From the NCBI GenBank assembly GCA_024697945.1, contig JAILRU010000076.1, positions 1 to 53,486 on the forward strand: a stretch of DNA of 53,486 bases. The letters run 5' to 3'. The notes beneath the pieces are model-generated. The model was not told the origin of the DNA. It did no database searches and saw nothing but the letters and a program-made list of their open reading frames with translations. This stretch comes from Bacteroidaceae bacterium (GTDB lineage Bacteria > Bacteroidota > Bacteroidia > Bacteroidales > Bacteroidaceae). A program made the position numbers and the translations under genes. Below, in pieces: positions 16,801 to 24,132 of the stretch (positions are counted from its first letter, which is position 1; the number at the start of each line of letters is the position of its first letter).

Positions 16801-17822
16801 GCCTGATCGCTACCCTGGTTAGAGTAGGTGAGTACGCTTCCAACCATCTGACCGTTACAGTCTGTTGCGCCGGAGGCAAAGACTTGTCCTCTGCCGAATG
16901 CAGCGGGAACGGGGAACAGGTCTGTACCGATGGTCTGAACCCAGGCAATGGTGCTCTGGTCATTGTTCAACTGGTAGCAGATGCGACCGTCAGCCAACTC
17001 CTCGTAAGGCACAACCGTTGTAGCTACGTTGTCGCCCCATTGCTGGGTAACATAGTTGTTGTAGCAAGCGCCTGCGGGACGGTTTGCATCGGGGTCAGCA
17101 TTGTACGTTCCAAGGTCAACAACCTTCAGATTGCCCTCGTTACGTGCGATGTTGCTGCTGTGTCCGTTGGAAGTGTCGGAGAAAGCGAAGGTACAACCGT
17201 CGCTGACAACCAGACAGTTCGCGATGTTGCAACGCTTCTCTGCCCAACCTACGACACCACCGCAGTTCGTGGTGGTTTCACCATTGATGGCTATTTTTGC
17301 CAAACAGTTCTCAATGGTTGTACCGCCATAGCCGACAGCGACAATACCGCCGTGAGTGGCATCACCTGGCACAGAGCTGTTGATGGTCACGTCCACGTAG
17401 CAGCCGCGGATGATACCGTAGTTTCGTGCTACGATACCGGCAGCAAACTTGCTGGCCGTAGTAATTGTACCCTCCACCTTCAGGTTCTGAATAACAGCAC
17501 CGAAGCCAGTGTACTGGAAGAGAGCCGCATTCATGTCTTCCGGGTACATGTTGATTTTAATGGCATGTCCCTGGCCATCGAAAGTACCCTGATACGGCTT
17601 TTCAGCAGTACCAATCATCGTACCGTCGATGCCCCTGTCAACGTCTGTCGTCAGGACAGCATTGGCATAGACATTACCATCATTCACGAGTACAGCGAAC
17701 TCTTCCAAGTCAGCTGCCGTACCGATCTGATAGACGCCATTCACTTCGGAAAGCGCCCACGCAGCTGTGGAGACAACGCTCAGCAGCGCAGTCATACACA
17801 GATTCAGTAGTTTTTTTCTCAT
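10827..17822 (-). CDS. Giant secreted GLUG/dockerin protein, paralogue 1
   Basis: 2331 residues with signal peptide MRKKLLNLCMTALLSVVSTA (cleavage after AWA/AL). Blocks of GLUG-type repeats predicted to form a beta-helix (FDGQGH, GGIVAVG, TIENCLAK) fill about 25-340, 380-690, 720-990 and 1520-1800. Two knuckles of the form H-x-F-x-x-G-x-C-x-x-C-G sit near residues 350 and 695. A helical stretch (about 995-1155) leads to a jelly-roll, carbohydrate-binding-like module (about 1159-1350) and a second helical stretch. A beta-propeller-like module (about 1900-2270) follows, then a dockerin pair (2276-2331) with calcium-loop motifs DLNGDGKVDIAD and DINGDQKVDIAD. No glycosidase site is recognised. 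It is likely extracellular or surface-bound; ligand unknown. Same architecture as the 24133-31044 paralogue. Confidence 0.85.
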   Translation of the reverse strand: MRKKLLNLCMTALLSVVSTAAWALSEVNGVYQIGTAADLEEFAVLVNDGNVYANAVLTTDVDRGIDGTMIGTAEKPYQGTFDGQGHAIKINMYPEDMNAALFQYTGFGAVIQNLKVEGTITTASKFAAGIVARNYGIIRGCYVDVTINSSVPGDATHGGIVAVGYGGTTIENCLAKIAINGETTTNCGGVVGWAEKRCNIANCLVVSDGCTFAFSDTSNGHSSNIARNEGNLKVVDLGTYNADPDANRPAGACYNNYVTQQWGDNVATTVVPYEELADGRICYQLNNDQSTIAWVQTIGTDLFPVPAAFGRGQVFASGATDCNGQMVGSVLTYSNQGSDQATKHTFDKFGICTTCGCFDFHAFEFDDPEKFDKADRAVLLRTKEDIDKVEGWNRIANGFRLNMKMMNDIEYIAEPGKYIFNSSDWIDGNFDGQGHAFTIGISDVPGYAGLFPEMTGNIENLIVHGTLETNGARVGSLCAEAHMALVRNVYSDVDITSSVVGDNTSGGFFGWTGDKEKTVENCIYAGTFTLPGAEGGADCARVGGFAGWTAAKTTYRNCAVLGNIIGAGDQTLDTNTENSQNIARNPGNVVTENVYVVNPIFGNSVSDHDLYTHYENEEGIANGELAFFLNSKQNGLDRFYQLIGVDPEPMPIKKEGALVYSSAGKFNCDGTPLGGGGYTNNSSGEAVIPPHQFEDGWCVNCGKFDESFVTPVDGFFEVSNGAELAWWSNYALSHSDASVRLTDDIDMSDYMERFKVVFQFSGEFDGQGHTISNFVINDNNNYNGLIGTVVSGANVHDLVLDESCSLYGSNYAGIIGCTDGSGDIYITNVGFEGTVGVGTRNAAGIIGCCSGGSMNMFITNCYVTGEITGGVESGAICGYSGSGSVVKNCWSTCQMPSASIYSSDSFTRGSAKVINCYEADIEGVENNKQQHYNPTAADRLTITLPLEEVSNGALCYNLNEGKFINPDWYQTLEEDEHPYPFNNHGVVIYGADQYFSILSENDLNDVASEIQSYEKSMIDDVVATQALIDEWSAAVEALTETESIEAFAEAIEAVYAAKAAVEESAKVYEAYIAKCEEVKAFLASNDTFAGELREALEYYLSEDNIDEPSDANPLGTYEYIVENHLATAEEIKAETERVDRWLAEAIASDYVAGSDISKLLINYDFSSKNENWTGGFITGTGETEDAEGNTINGVEAFNVTGDMYQTVENMKQGYYLIGINGAFRPSNDRYSTNYAAGVYANGTFNYFPAAIEDPVSVDEAVDGENCNLTIKSAYDMEIYENNALNDEMGDALLGYVIQGPTGMAIATKAGRYQAYTIGYVGEDGKLTVGIKNPGTKYDKDWTGWGPVTLTYCGDATNEKVGEALDLVLENMQARAETIFEYECSLENAAEAPNFPAALLEELQTAVNGIAAAETVEAKAALVQKISELFQQIYEGKQAYVKLFNVYSAIDWLVTGNLPLVEKDAETGDWIETGDFVFSNDETDAIYDVADALFDAYMNGDYSTEEALNPEALTTGIAAEIIPTQDEEGYYLIGTTKQFVAYRTIASELDRYAKGKLTADVDMYGVSMLPIGHNRGENAQHIFSGVFDGQGHALLNVYIDDVNIPSSEYAEPATLFYELQNATVKNFKLTGEMYTSHQFSGPVTRWMSGTSTIDNVEIAVAFHLAPNLSGDTSSGGVIGRNGSANSLIKNCLVNNQIIGEGDTPHWYFGGVAGWADASLKIQNTLILSEYTNVGVDGDNSRTISRGTKCTPTNVYVSQYFRESEGTLVTTEQLASGEVTWKLNGQTGDNPTWFQTLGADATPRLFDGLPVYLYGGKYTNEKPNIQLNAFAYNLDAKKEGENVVVSYDLNAEAEDVKVNFYDGEALVYTAEPDEIFTAGTHRVVVPVSNFGDKNPTALNFKIEVTGKGSLDVLRVGDVYKVWAPYGMAVNNNPASKGFGQVLIAESWAEQYPEGYISTEKSGALFAFDQNFQPINAADGTPGFYGGLPIPQEIADASALIISGSYKFDLKDLRFTEDGRLFVARASGTSNSSVWEINPDNLDEPWKPVFTGGELDEQTGITYVGDDEQNRMAMSLAFEGQGNDLKMYVLGGQRSNGENNSTDYNCSIYDLGTAKEWSAAPTANFEPLDGNYVYTPSYVGIHEDGQGGLWFIQSVSATAEHPAIKHFDAEGNEDYSNASITTNSGRIAVTTGGEYIAIPQGSGKIVLYETNYVPMENGRIFLNPKQTISVLESSITSLAFDYANNLYVASGGTETFSRYTLPGMNKVVVTPGNGIGTGGIKGDLNGDGKVDIADAVTVLNIMAAGEYNAEADINGDQKVDIADFVTILNIMAAQ

Positions 17823-17908
17823 AGTAGAATGTGTTTTGATTAATAAATTGGGTTAATTATAGGTTTTTGAGTTTATAAATTTTGAATTAATAAATCGATA
17901 TCGTCTTG

Positions 17909-17940
17909 CAAAGTTAACGTTTTTTTTGATTCATATCAAA
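17909..17940 (-). promoter_or_regulatory. Promoter of giant paralogue 1
   Basis: Minus strand TTTG (17937-17940), 20 bp, TAACTTTG (17909-17916): consensus Bacteroidetes promoter, with a leader of about 80 bases to the ATG at 17822. It shows that this gene can be transcribed independently of paralogue 2. Confidence 0.75.
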
Positions 17941-18012
17941 TATTTTAAAAAATTTCTTTAAAAAGGGAGCTAATTTGACAAAATAGTATAATTCCAATAA
18001 AAAATAATAGTA

Positions 18013-18082
18013 AAGCCCCCGCAGAATAAATCCGCAGAGGCTTATTATAGTCCTCCCCCCCCCAAAAGGGGAGGTTTAGGAG
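18013..18082 (-). terminator. Hairpin region downstream of giant paralogue 2
   Basis: AAGCC...GGCTT (about 18013-18043) is a decayed version of the strong hairpin found after paralogues 1 and 3; the inner arms, CCGCAGA twice, are direct rather than inverted. Next to it CCTCCCC...GGGGAGG (about 18053-18073) can form a good hairpin. Termination is likely but weaker than at the other two copies. Confidence 0.5.
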
Positions 18083-18089
18083 GGGGTCT

Positions 18090-21000
18090 TTACTGCGCAG
18101 CCATGATATTTAGGATGCTGACGAAGTCGGCAATGTCCACCTTGCGGTCTTCGTTGATATCAGCGTCGGCGCTGTACTCACTGGCAGCCATGATGTTCAG
18201 GACGGTCACTGCGTCGGCAATGTCCACCTTGCCGTCGCCGTTGAGGTCACCCCTGAGGGCGTCGCCTTCGTTGTAGTAACCGCGGGCTTCGTCGTAGAAG
18301 ACTTGCTTGTGGCCCTCGAAGAGCATGGGATGCTCGTCCTGGCCGAGCGTCTGGAACCAGTTGATTGCCGTCTGGTCGCCATTGAGCTTGTAGCAAACCT
18401 CACCGCTCTGCAGCTGCTCAGCTGTTGCGGGCGTGCCTTGGTCTATGATTCCTTCTCTCTTTGCTTGCATTGCATAGAAGACATTTCCTCCATCGGTGTA
18501 TCCATTACGCGAAACGATGCTGCTCGGATAGCTTGCTGGTTCTGCAGCAAGGTCGTACTCGGAGAGAATAAAGGTGTTCTTGACGTTGAGGGTAGCATCC
18601 CTCCAACCGCAGACACCGCCGACAGAGAAGGTGTTCTCGCCGATGAACTTGCAGGCAACAAGGCAGTTGTTGACGGTGCAGTTACCGCCACGGCCGTGAA
18701 CAGCCATGACGCCGCCATGAGTGCCATCACCCTCTTTCTCAGAGTACAGGGCAACAGCAATCTCACAGTTGTCAATCGTTGTCGTTCCAGAAGTCCAAGC
18801 TGCAAGACCTGCCATACGCTGCTGGTCGCCATAGTACTCACCTGTCAACTTCAGATTCTTGACGGTTGCATTCTGCAACTCAAAGAACAGAGCCGTGTGC
18901 ATCTCGCCATAGTGTGAGATAGTGACGTTCTCGAGAGCATTGCCTTGGCCGTCGAACGTTCCGGAATAAACCTTGTTGGGAGTGAAGGGCTGCATGCCGA
19001 TGCCTGTCATATCGACATCGTTCACGAGCTTGCCCTTGAGCGTATTGTCAAGTTCATTGACAAAAGCACGGTATGCCACGAACTGCTTGGGATTGGTGAT
19101 GAGGTAATAACCGGCACCGTCCTTCTGAGGCACGATGGTGGTAAGAACCTCGCCTGCCAGTCCCTCCAACGCTGTGGCAGGATTGAGAGCCTGTTCCGTG
19201 CTGAAGGAACCGTCGCTATATGCATCGAGCATCATATCACTGGCATCATAGATGGCATCAACCTCGTCGTCATTGAATACATACTCTTCGGTCTCATACA
19301 ATTTGCCCTCATCGTCCTTTGCTACCAGAGGCAGGTTGCCGTTTATGACAACATTAACCTTTGAAGCGAAGTTGAACATGTCGATATAGGCACGCTTGCC
19401 TTCGTAAACCTTCTGGAAGAGGTCGGAAAATTTTTCTGCAAGAGCAGCCTTGGCATCGACGGTCTCTGCTGCGGGAATGGCATCAATAACCTCTTGGAGC
19501 TGTTCTTTCAATTCAGCGGGGAAGTTCGGACATGCTGCAGGATTATCGACATCCACTTCTGCCTCATAATCGATGATGGACTGAGCACGTGCCGTCATGT
19601 TCTCGAGCACTTCGTCGAGAGCCTTTCCGTCAGCAGCATCGCCGCAGTAAGTCACCTTGATGGGGCCCCAGCCAGTCCAGTCGTTGCCGAAGTTTGTGCC
19701 CTGGCTCTTGATGCCGATGGTAAGCTGGCCATCCTCGCCTACGTAGGCGATGGTGTAGGCACGGTAGCGGCCTGCATTTGCTGCTGCTGCCATACCGTAA
19801 GGACCATGAACGACAAAGCCGAGGAGGGTTGCGCCATTGTCTTCGGCCTGCTCTTCGCTAGTAGAGAAGTTATCGTCATAGACAGGAAGGTCGAGGGCAC
19901 CCTGACCGTGCAGGTTACAGTTCACTTGGTCGATGGTGTCCTTGGCTGCGATGTAGTCCTCGATGACCGTTGGGAAATAGTTGAAGATGCCGTTGGCATA
20001 GATGCCGGCAGCGTAGTTGGTGCTGTAGCGGTCGTTGCTGGGACGGAAGGCTCCACTCACGCCTACGAGGTAGTAGCCGGGCTTCATGTTCTCGACAGTC
20101 TGGAACATATCGCCAGTCCTGTTCCAACCCTCAACGCCTACAACCGTACCGCTCTGAGTCTGAGTATTAGCCACCTCGCCGTATGCGTTGCACCAAGCAC
20201 CGCTCCAGTGTTCGGCATTCTTCTTTGCGAAGTCGCTGTTGGGAATCAGCCAGCTGATATCGGTGCCAGGCATATAGTCCTCGGCAATGGCCTTGGTGAG
20301 CCATTCGGCCACACGCTCTGTCTCTGCCTGAATCTCCTCGGCAGTAGCGGTGTGTTCTTCGATGATGTACGCATAGGAACCGAGAGGATTGTCTTCGTCG
20401 GGCTCGCTGGCCTCCTCTTCGGAGAGATAGGCTTCGAGTGACGTACGAAGGTTGCCGGTGAAGGTCTGGTCGTCCGCAAGGAATGCCCTTACCTCAGCGC
20501 ATTTGTCAATGTAGGCCTGATATACGGCTGCGTTCTCCTGGACGGCTGCTTTTGCTGCTTCGACAGCATCGTAAGCATCTGCGAAGCCACTGATGGTAGA
20601 TGCTTCCTCGCCTGTCAATGCCTCCACTGCAACCTTCCACTCGTCAATGAGAGCCTGAGTGGCGATGATTCCCTTTTCCGTTTGCTCTTCTTCATAAGCC
20701 TGAATTACAGGAGCCACAGTGGCAACGTCCTCATTGGTAAGGACATAGAAGTACTGTTCTGCACCATAGATAACGGTGCCATGAGTGGGAAGCGGATAAG
20801 GATGGAGGTCCTTTTCGAGCGTCTGATACCAGGCAGGTTCGCGGAACTGAGAGCCGTTAGCCTTCCAAGCAAGAGCACCGCTGGCTATTTCCTCCTCGGG
20901 AATGAAGTTCACCTCGGGATTGCCGCTGTAGCTGTTCTCGAGGATACCTGAGCCCTCCAGACCATAGCAGTTCTTGATGACCACGGTATTGTAGTTCGGG

Positions 21001-23801
21001 TGGCGTGCCCAACTGCGGGCAGGGTCGGGATAGGCATCTATCGTACCGAGAGCAAAGCAGTTGGTCACTTCTGCATACTGGCCAAGCCAGCCGGAGAACA
21101 AGCCATTCTCCGTGTGGGTGTCGTTGAGGACATGTATGTTACCAATGTAACCGCAGCCCGTGATGGTCATGTGGCAAGCAGACCCCATAGCACAACCGAA
21201 AATACCGGCACCGTTCGTGCCGCCATCGACTGTTGCGTCACCCATATTCAGCACACCCGAAATGGTGATGTGACCCGGCCAGTTGGCGGCCATACCTACG
21301 ACACCAGTATAACCCTGGCCATAGATGGAACAGGTTTTGTCGAGCACCACGTTCTTGACGAACACGCCTTCTGCTGCGCGAGCGTCCTCAGCACTGAGAC
21401 CACCAAAGCCATTCGAGGGCTGGCTGCTCATGACGCCAATGAGACCTGCACCACGACAGCCCGGCAGATAGATATTGAGGTTGCTTATAGCGTGGAACTG
21501 TCCGTCAAAGTTGCCATAGAAAGGAGTTGTCTCATTGCCAATCTGCGGATAGGCGCGGTCGGGATATTTGGTGTTGTACTCCTCCATATCGATGTCCGCA
21601 GTCAGACGTGCGCTGAGACCCAAGTCCTTCTTGGCAGCATAGTGAGCCCACCACATAAGCTGTGCGGCGTTTCCGATTTCGCACCAGCCATCGACGGGCG
21701 TCATGAAGTTCTCATCCAACTCTCCGCAAACAGTACAGAGACCCTCCTCGAACTGGTGAGCAGGGATTACGGCAGAAGGCGTATTGGAGTATGAAACATC
21801 GCCTATGGGCTTACCGTCACAACCGTAAACATCAGCCTTGGTATAGACAAGGGCACCTTCCTTCTTGATAGGCATAGGTTCGGGGTCTGTACCTATCACC
21901 TGATAGAAGCGTTCGAGGCCCTCCTGCTCGCCGTTCAGTCGGAAAGCGAGCTCGCCGCTTGCCACGGCTTCGGGGTTCTCTATGAGGGTGTACAGGGAAA
22001 CGTCTCCTGTTTCATTGTAATTGTTGAGACTATAAACGTTGGTGCAGCGGGCGACGTTCGGGTTACGGGAGATGGTCTGCGTGTCGCCGCCGAAGTTGTT
22101 GAGTGTTCCGATGAAAGCACAATTGTTGAAGTAGTTCGTGCCATTTGCCCATCCGCACAATCCACCAACAGCCTCCGAGCCTTCCACGCCATTGATGTCG
22201 CCGGCATAGATACAGTTGTCGAACGTGGTCCTCGTTCCGCCACAGTTTATGAGGCCGCCGTGGGAGCAGTCGCCTTCATGGGTGGTGTTAATGGTGACGT
22301 CAGAAAAGACGTTGCGAACCTTGTTGTCCGTGCCATAGTCGCGACCAATGAGTGAACCAGCATTGCGTTCGCTTGTGCCTATCGTGCCATGCAGGATGAG
22401 GTTCTCAATGACCTGGCCGCTATTATACCACTTTGGGAAGAGGGCTGCGTAGTCCTCTGTGATGTCCACCATTTCGATAGTGAGAGTGTGGTTCTGTCCG
22501 TAGAAGCTGCCCTCAATCCATCCGTTGGTATTCAGGATGGTCTGTCCAGGCTCAGGTGTACACGTTACGTCGCCGCCCAGCTCCATGCTGTACTTCAAGC
22601 CGTTGTGGAAGCGGTGCCAAGTCTCCATGACGAAGAAGTCCTTGCCATCGTTGATGACGAATGCCTTCTTGACGGGGTCGTACTGAGTGGCGTCGTTGAG
22701 GTCGAAGTAGTTCCAGCGAAACTGTCCGCAGGTGGTACAGATACCATACTTGTCGTAGGTGTGCGGCATAGCCGTCACGCTGCCGCTGTTGGAATAAGTC
22801 ACCTCGCCGTCAGCTATGCCCTGACAGTTGGTAGCAGCAGAAGCATAGACCTGACCTGACGGACGGAAGACAGCAGGAACGGGATACGGGTCCGTACCGA
22901 TGTTCTGCGTCCAACGAATATCGCGTTGGTCGTTGTTGAGCATGTAGCAAACCTTGCCGCTTGCCACGTCTTCTGCGGTGACGATCTCGGTGCCTTTGTT
23001 GAGGCAGCCCCAGTCGTCGAGGACGTAGTTGTTGGCTGCCGCGCTCTGCGGCCAGTTCTTGTAGCTGTTCTCGTTGTAGGTGTTGAGGTCAACGACGGCA
23101 AGCATGTTGTCGTTGCGGACGATGCCTGCGCTCTTGCCGTCGGACTTGTCGAAGTTGTAGTCGTCGTTAAGGCAGAGGTTGTTGGCGAAGTGTAACCTCG
23201 CTTCGTCTGCCCATGCAGCGACGCCGCCGAACTTGTGCGAGCCGGGAGCATCGACGCTAATCTTTGCGAGGTTGTTCTCCGTGACGCTGACAAAGTTGCA
23301 CTGTCCGATTAAGGCACCAGCGCTGGCATCGGACATCTCCTTGGCGCAGATGACTTTGATGTCCACCCAGCAGTCACGGATAGTGCCGCTGCTGTAGTTG
23401 GTGATGCCGGCAGCGTGCTGACGCTCGGTCGTGATGGTGCCTTGCACCTTCAGCCTCTTGACGACGGCGAGGCGGCCGATAGAGCGGAAAAGGGCGGGGC
23501 CTTGGTTGTCCTTTGTTCCGTCCGCGAAGTTGATGGTGATGGTGTGGCCTGCACCATCGAAAACACCGACATATTCACCATTGTAAATCTTGTAGGTGTC
23601 GATGTCGGTGCCAAGGTCGATGTCTGCCGTCAGGATGGCATTGGCACCCTTCTCACCACCATTAACGAGTGCAGCGAACTCTGCAAAGCCCTCTGCAGAA
23701 CCAATCTGGTAGAAGCCTCCCTCATCGGAAAGCGCCCACGCAGCTGTGGAGACTACACTCAGCAGTGCGGTCAGACACAGATTTAGTAGTTTTTTTCTCA
23801 T
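18090..23801 (-). CDS. Giant secreted GLUG/dockerin protein, paralogue 2 (no propeller)
   Basis: 1903 residues with signal peptide MRKKLLNLCLTALLSVVSTA, almost identical to paralogue 1. The order is the same: GLUG/beta-helix blocks, Cys knuckles near 352 (YGICTTCG) and 689 (EGLCTVCG), a third GLUG block, a helical stretch (about 1030-1180), a carbohydrate-binding-like jelly roll (about 1182-1385), a helical stretch and a last GLUG block (about 1554-1835). The dockerin pair (1848-1903, DLNGDGKVDIAD and DINEDRKVDIAD) follows directly after a short linker, so the roughly 440-residue sandwich plus propeller region of the other two paralogues is missing. No frameshift marks the loss, so it is a real architectural variant. 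Function unknown; secreted. Confidence 0.85.
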   Translation of the reverse strand: MRKKLLNLCLTALLSVVSTAAWALSDEGGFYQIGSAEGFAEFAALVNGGEKGANAILTADIDLGTDIDTYKIYNGEYVGVFDGAGHTITINFADGTKDNQGPALFRSIGRLAVVKRLKVQGTITTERQHAAGITNYSSGTIRDCWVDIKVICAKEMSDASAGALIGQCNFVSVTENNLAKISVDAPGSHKFGGVAAWADEARLHFANNLCLNDDYNFDKSDGKSAGIVRNDNMLAVVDLNTYNENSYKNWPQSAAANNYVLDDWGCLNKGTEIVTAEDVASGKVCYMLNNDQRDIRWTQNIGTDPYPVPAVFRPSGQVYASAATNCQGIADGEVTYSNSGSVTAMPHTYDKYGICTTCGQFRWNYFDLNDATQYDPVKKAFVINDGKDFFVMETWHRFHNGLKYSMELGGDVTCTPEPGQTILNTNGWIEGSFYGQNHTLTIEMVDITEDYAALFPKWYNSGQVIENLILHGTIGTSERNAGSLIGRDYGTDNKVRNVFSDVTINTTHEGDCSHGGLINCGGTRTTFDNCIYAGDINGVEGSEAVGGLCGWANGTNYFNNCAFIGTLNNFGGDTQTISRNPNVARCTNVYSLNNYNETGDVSLYTLIENPEAVASGELAFRLNGEQEGLERFYQVIGTDPEPMPIKKEGALVYTKADVYGCDGKPIGDVSYSNTPSAVIPAHQFEEGLCTVCGELDENFMTPVDGWCEIGNAAQLMWWAHYAAKKDLGLSARLTADIDMEEYNTKYPDRAYPQIGNETTPFYGNFDGQFHAISNLNIYLPGCRGAGLIGVMSSQPSNGFGGLSAEDARAAEGVFVKNVVLDKTCSIYGQGYTGVVGMAANWPGHITISGVLNMGDATVDGGTNGAGIFGCAMGSACHMTITGCGYIGNIHVLNDTHTENGLFSGWLGQYAEVTNCFALGTIDAYPDPARSWARHPNYNTVVIKNCYGLEGSGILENSYSGNPEVNFIPEEEIASGALAWKANGSQFREPAWYQTLEKDLHPYPLPTHGTVIYGAEQYFYVLTNEDVATVAPVIQAYEEEQTEKGIIATQALIDEWKVAVEALTGEEASTISGFADAYDAVEAAKAAVQENAAVYQAYIDKCAEVRAFLADDQTFTGNLRTSLEAYLSEEEASEPDEDNPLGSYAYIIEEHTATAEEIQAETERVAEWLTKAIAEDYMPGTDISWLIPNSDFAKKNAEHWSGAWCNAYGEVANTQTQSGTVVGVEGWNRTGDMFQTVENMKPGYYLVGVSGAFRPSNDRYSTNYAAGIYANGIFNYFPTVIEDYIAAKDTIDQVNCNLHGQGALDLPVYDDNFSTSEEQAEDNGATLLGFVVHGPYGMAAAANAGRYRAYTIAYVGEDGQLTIGIKSQGTNFGNDWTGWGPIKVTYCGDAADGKALDEVLENMTARAQSIIDYEAEVDVDNPAACPNFPAELKEQLQEVIDAIPAAETVDAKAALAEKFSDLFQKVYEGKRAYIDMFNFASKVNVVINGNLPLVAKDDEGKLYETEEYVFNDDEVDAIYDASDMMLDAYSDGSFSTEQALNPATALEGLAGEVLTTIVPQKDGAGYYLITNPKQFVAYRAFVNELDNTLKGKLVNDVDMTGIGMQPFTPNKVYSGTFDGQGNALENVTISHYGEMHTALFFELQNATVKNLKLTGEYYGDQQRMAGLAAWTSGTTTIDNCEIAVALYSEKEGDGTHGGVMAVHGRGGNCTVNNCLVACKFIGENTFSVGGVCGWRDATLNVKNTFILSEYDLAAEPASYPSSIVSRNGYTDGGNVFYAMQAKREGIIDQGTPATAEQLQSGEVCYKLNGDQTAINWFQTLGQDEHPMLFEGHKQVFYDEARGYYNEGDALRGDLNGDGKVDIADAVTVLNIMAASEYSADADINEDRKVDIADFVSILNIMAAQ

Positions 23802-23868
23802 GGAATGATAAAGATTTTGTTAATAAATAGGTTTTATTAGTTTACTTGCCAGATTATGTTTTGAAAAA

Positions 23869-23899
23869 CAAAATTATTATTTTTTTATTTTTCTTCAAA
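23869..23899 (-). promoter_or_regulatory. Promoter of giant paralogue 2
   Basis: Minus strand TTTG (23896-23899), 19 bp, TAATTTTG (23869-23876). The leader to the ATG at 23801 is about 65 bases. The 23-bp repeat array lies about 50 bp upstream. Confidence 0.75.
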
Positions 23900-23951
23900 A
23901 CATTTTAAAAGATTTTCTTCCTTGTTTCATTTTACTTAAGTATTTCCGAGT

Positions 23952-24056
23952 AAAAAGGTATACCTTCTGGGGGTAAAAAGGTATACTCTCTTGGGGTAAT
24001 AAGGTATACTTTCATGGGATAAGAAGGGATACTTTCTCCAGGAAGGAAAGTATAGG
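23952..24056. repeat. Tandem 23-bp repeats upstream of giant paralogue 2
   Basis: Four head-to-tail units of exactly 23 bp at 23952, 23975, 23998 and 24021, plus a partial fifth from 24044. The shared core is AAGGTATACT followed by a TTGGGGT-type block; the first copy contains the palindrome GGTATACC. Position just upstream of a promoter suggests regulator-binding sites, but slippage-generated sequence is equally possible. Confidence 0.85.
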
Positions 24057-24057
24057 C

Positions 24058-24089
24058 AAAAAAGCCCCCACGGAGTGTTCCGCAGGGGC
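24058..24089 (-). terminator. Rho-independent terminator of giant paralogue 3
   Basis: An 11-bp stem GCCCCCACGGA / TCCGCAGGGGC (24064-24074, 24079-24089, two wobble pairs) with a GTGT loop, followed on the minus strand by six T residues (24058-24063). A second hairpin CCTCCCCCC-AA-GGGGGAGG sits between it and the stop codon (about 24099-24117). Confidence 0.85.
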
Positions 24090-24132
24090 CTAATAGTTCC
24101 TCCCCCCAAGGGGGAGGTTAGAAGGGGGTCTT

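Larger units (their letters stand above)
23802..24132. other. Intergenic region between giant paralogues 2 and 3
   Basis: No gene is visible. From right to left it holds the GC-rich hairpin and terminator of paralogue 3 (24058-24131), a 23-bp tandem repeat (23952-24056) and the promoter of paralogue 2 (23869-23899). Confidence 0.8.

Noticed and set aside
10737..17810. Long open frames on the plus strand opposite giant paralogue 1 (up to about 600 codons), and similar ones opposite paralogues 2 and 3
   Set aside because: They follow the codon bias of the minus-strand genes, carry no promoters or known domains, and match no family; the minus-strand frames have signal peptides and dockerins.
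23952..24056. CRISPR array
   Set aside because: The 23-bp units are directly joined without spacers and no cas genes are present; the other repeat arrays in the window also lack unique spacers of constant size.
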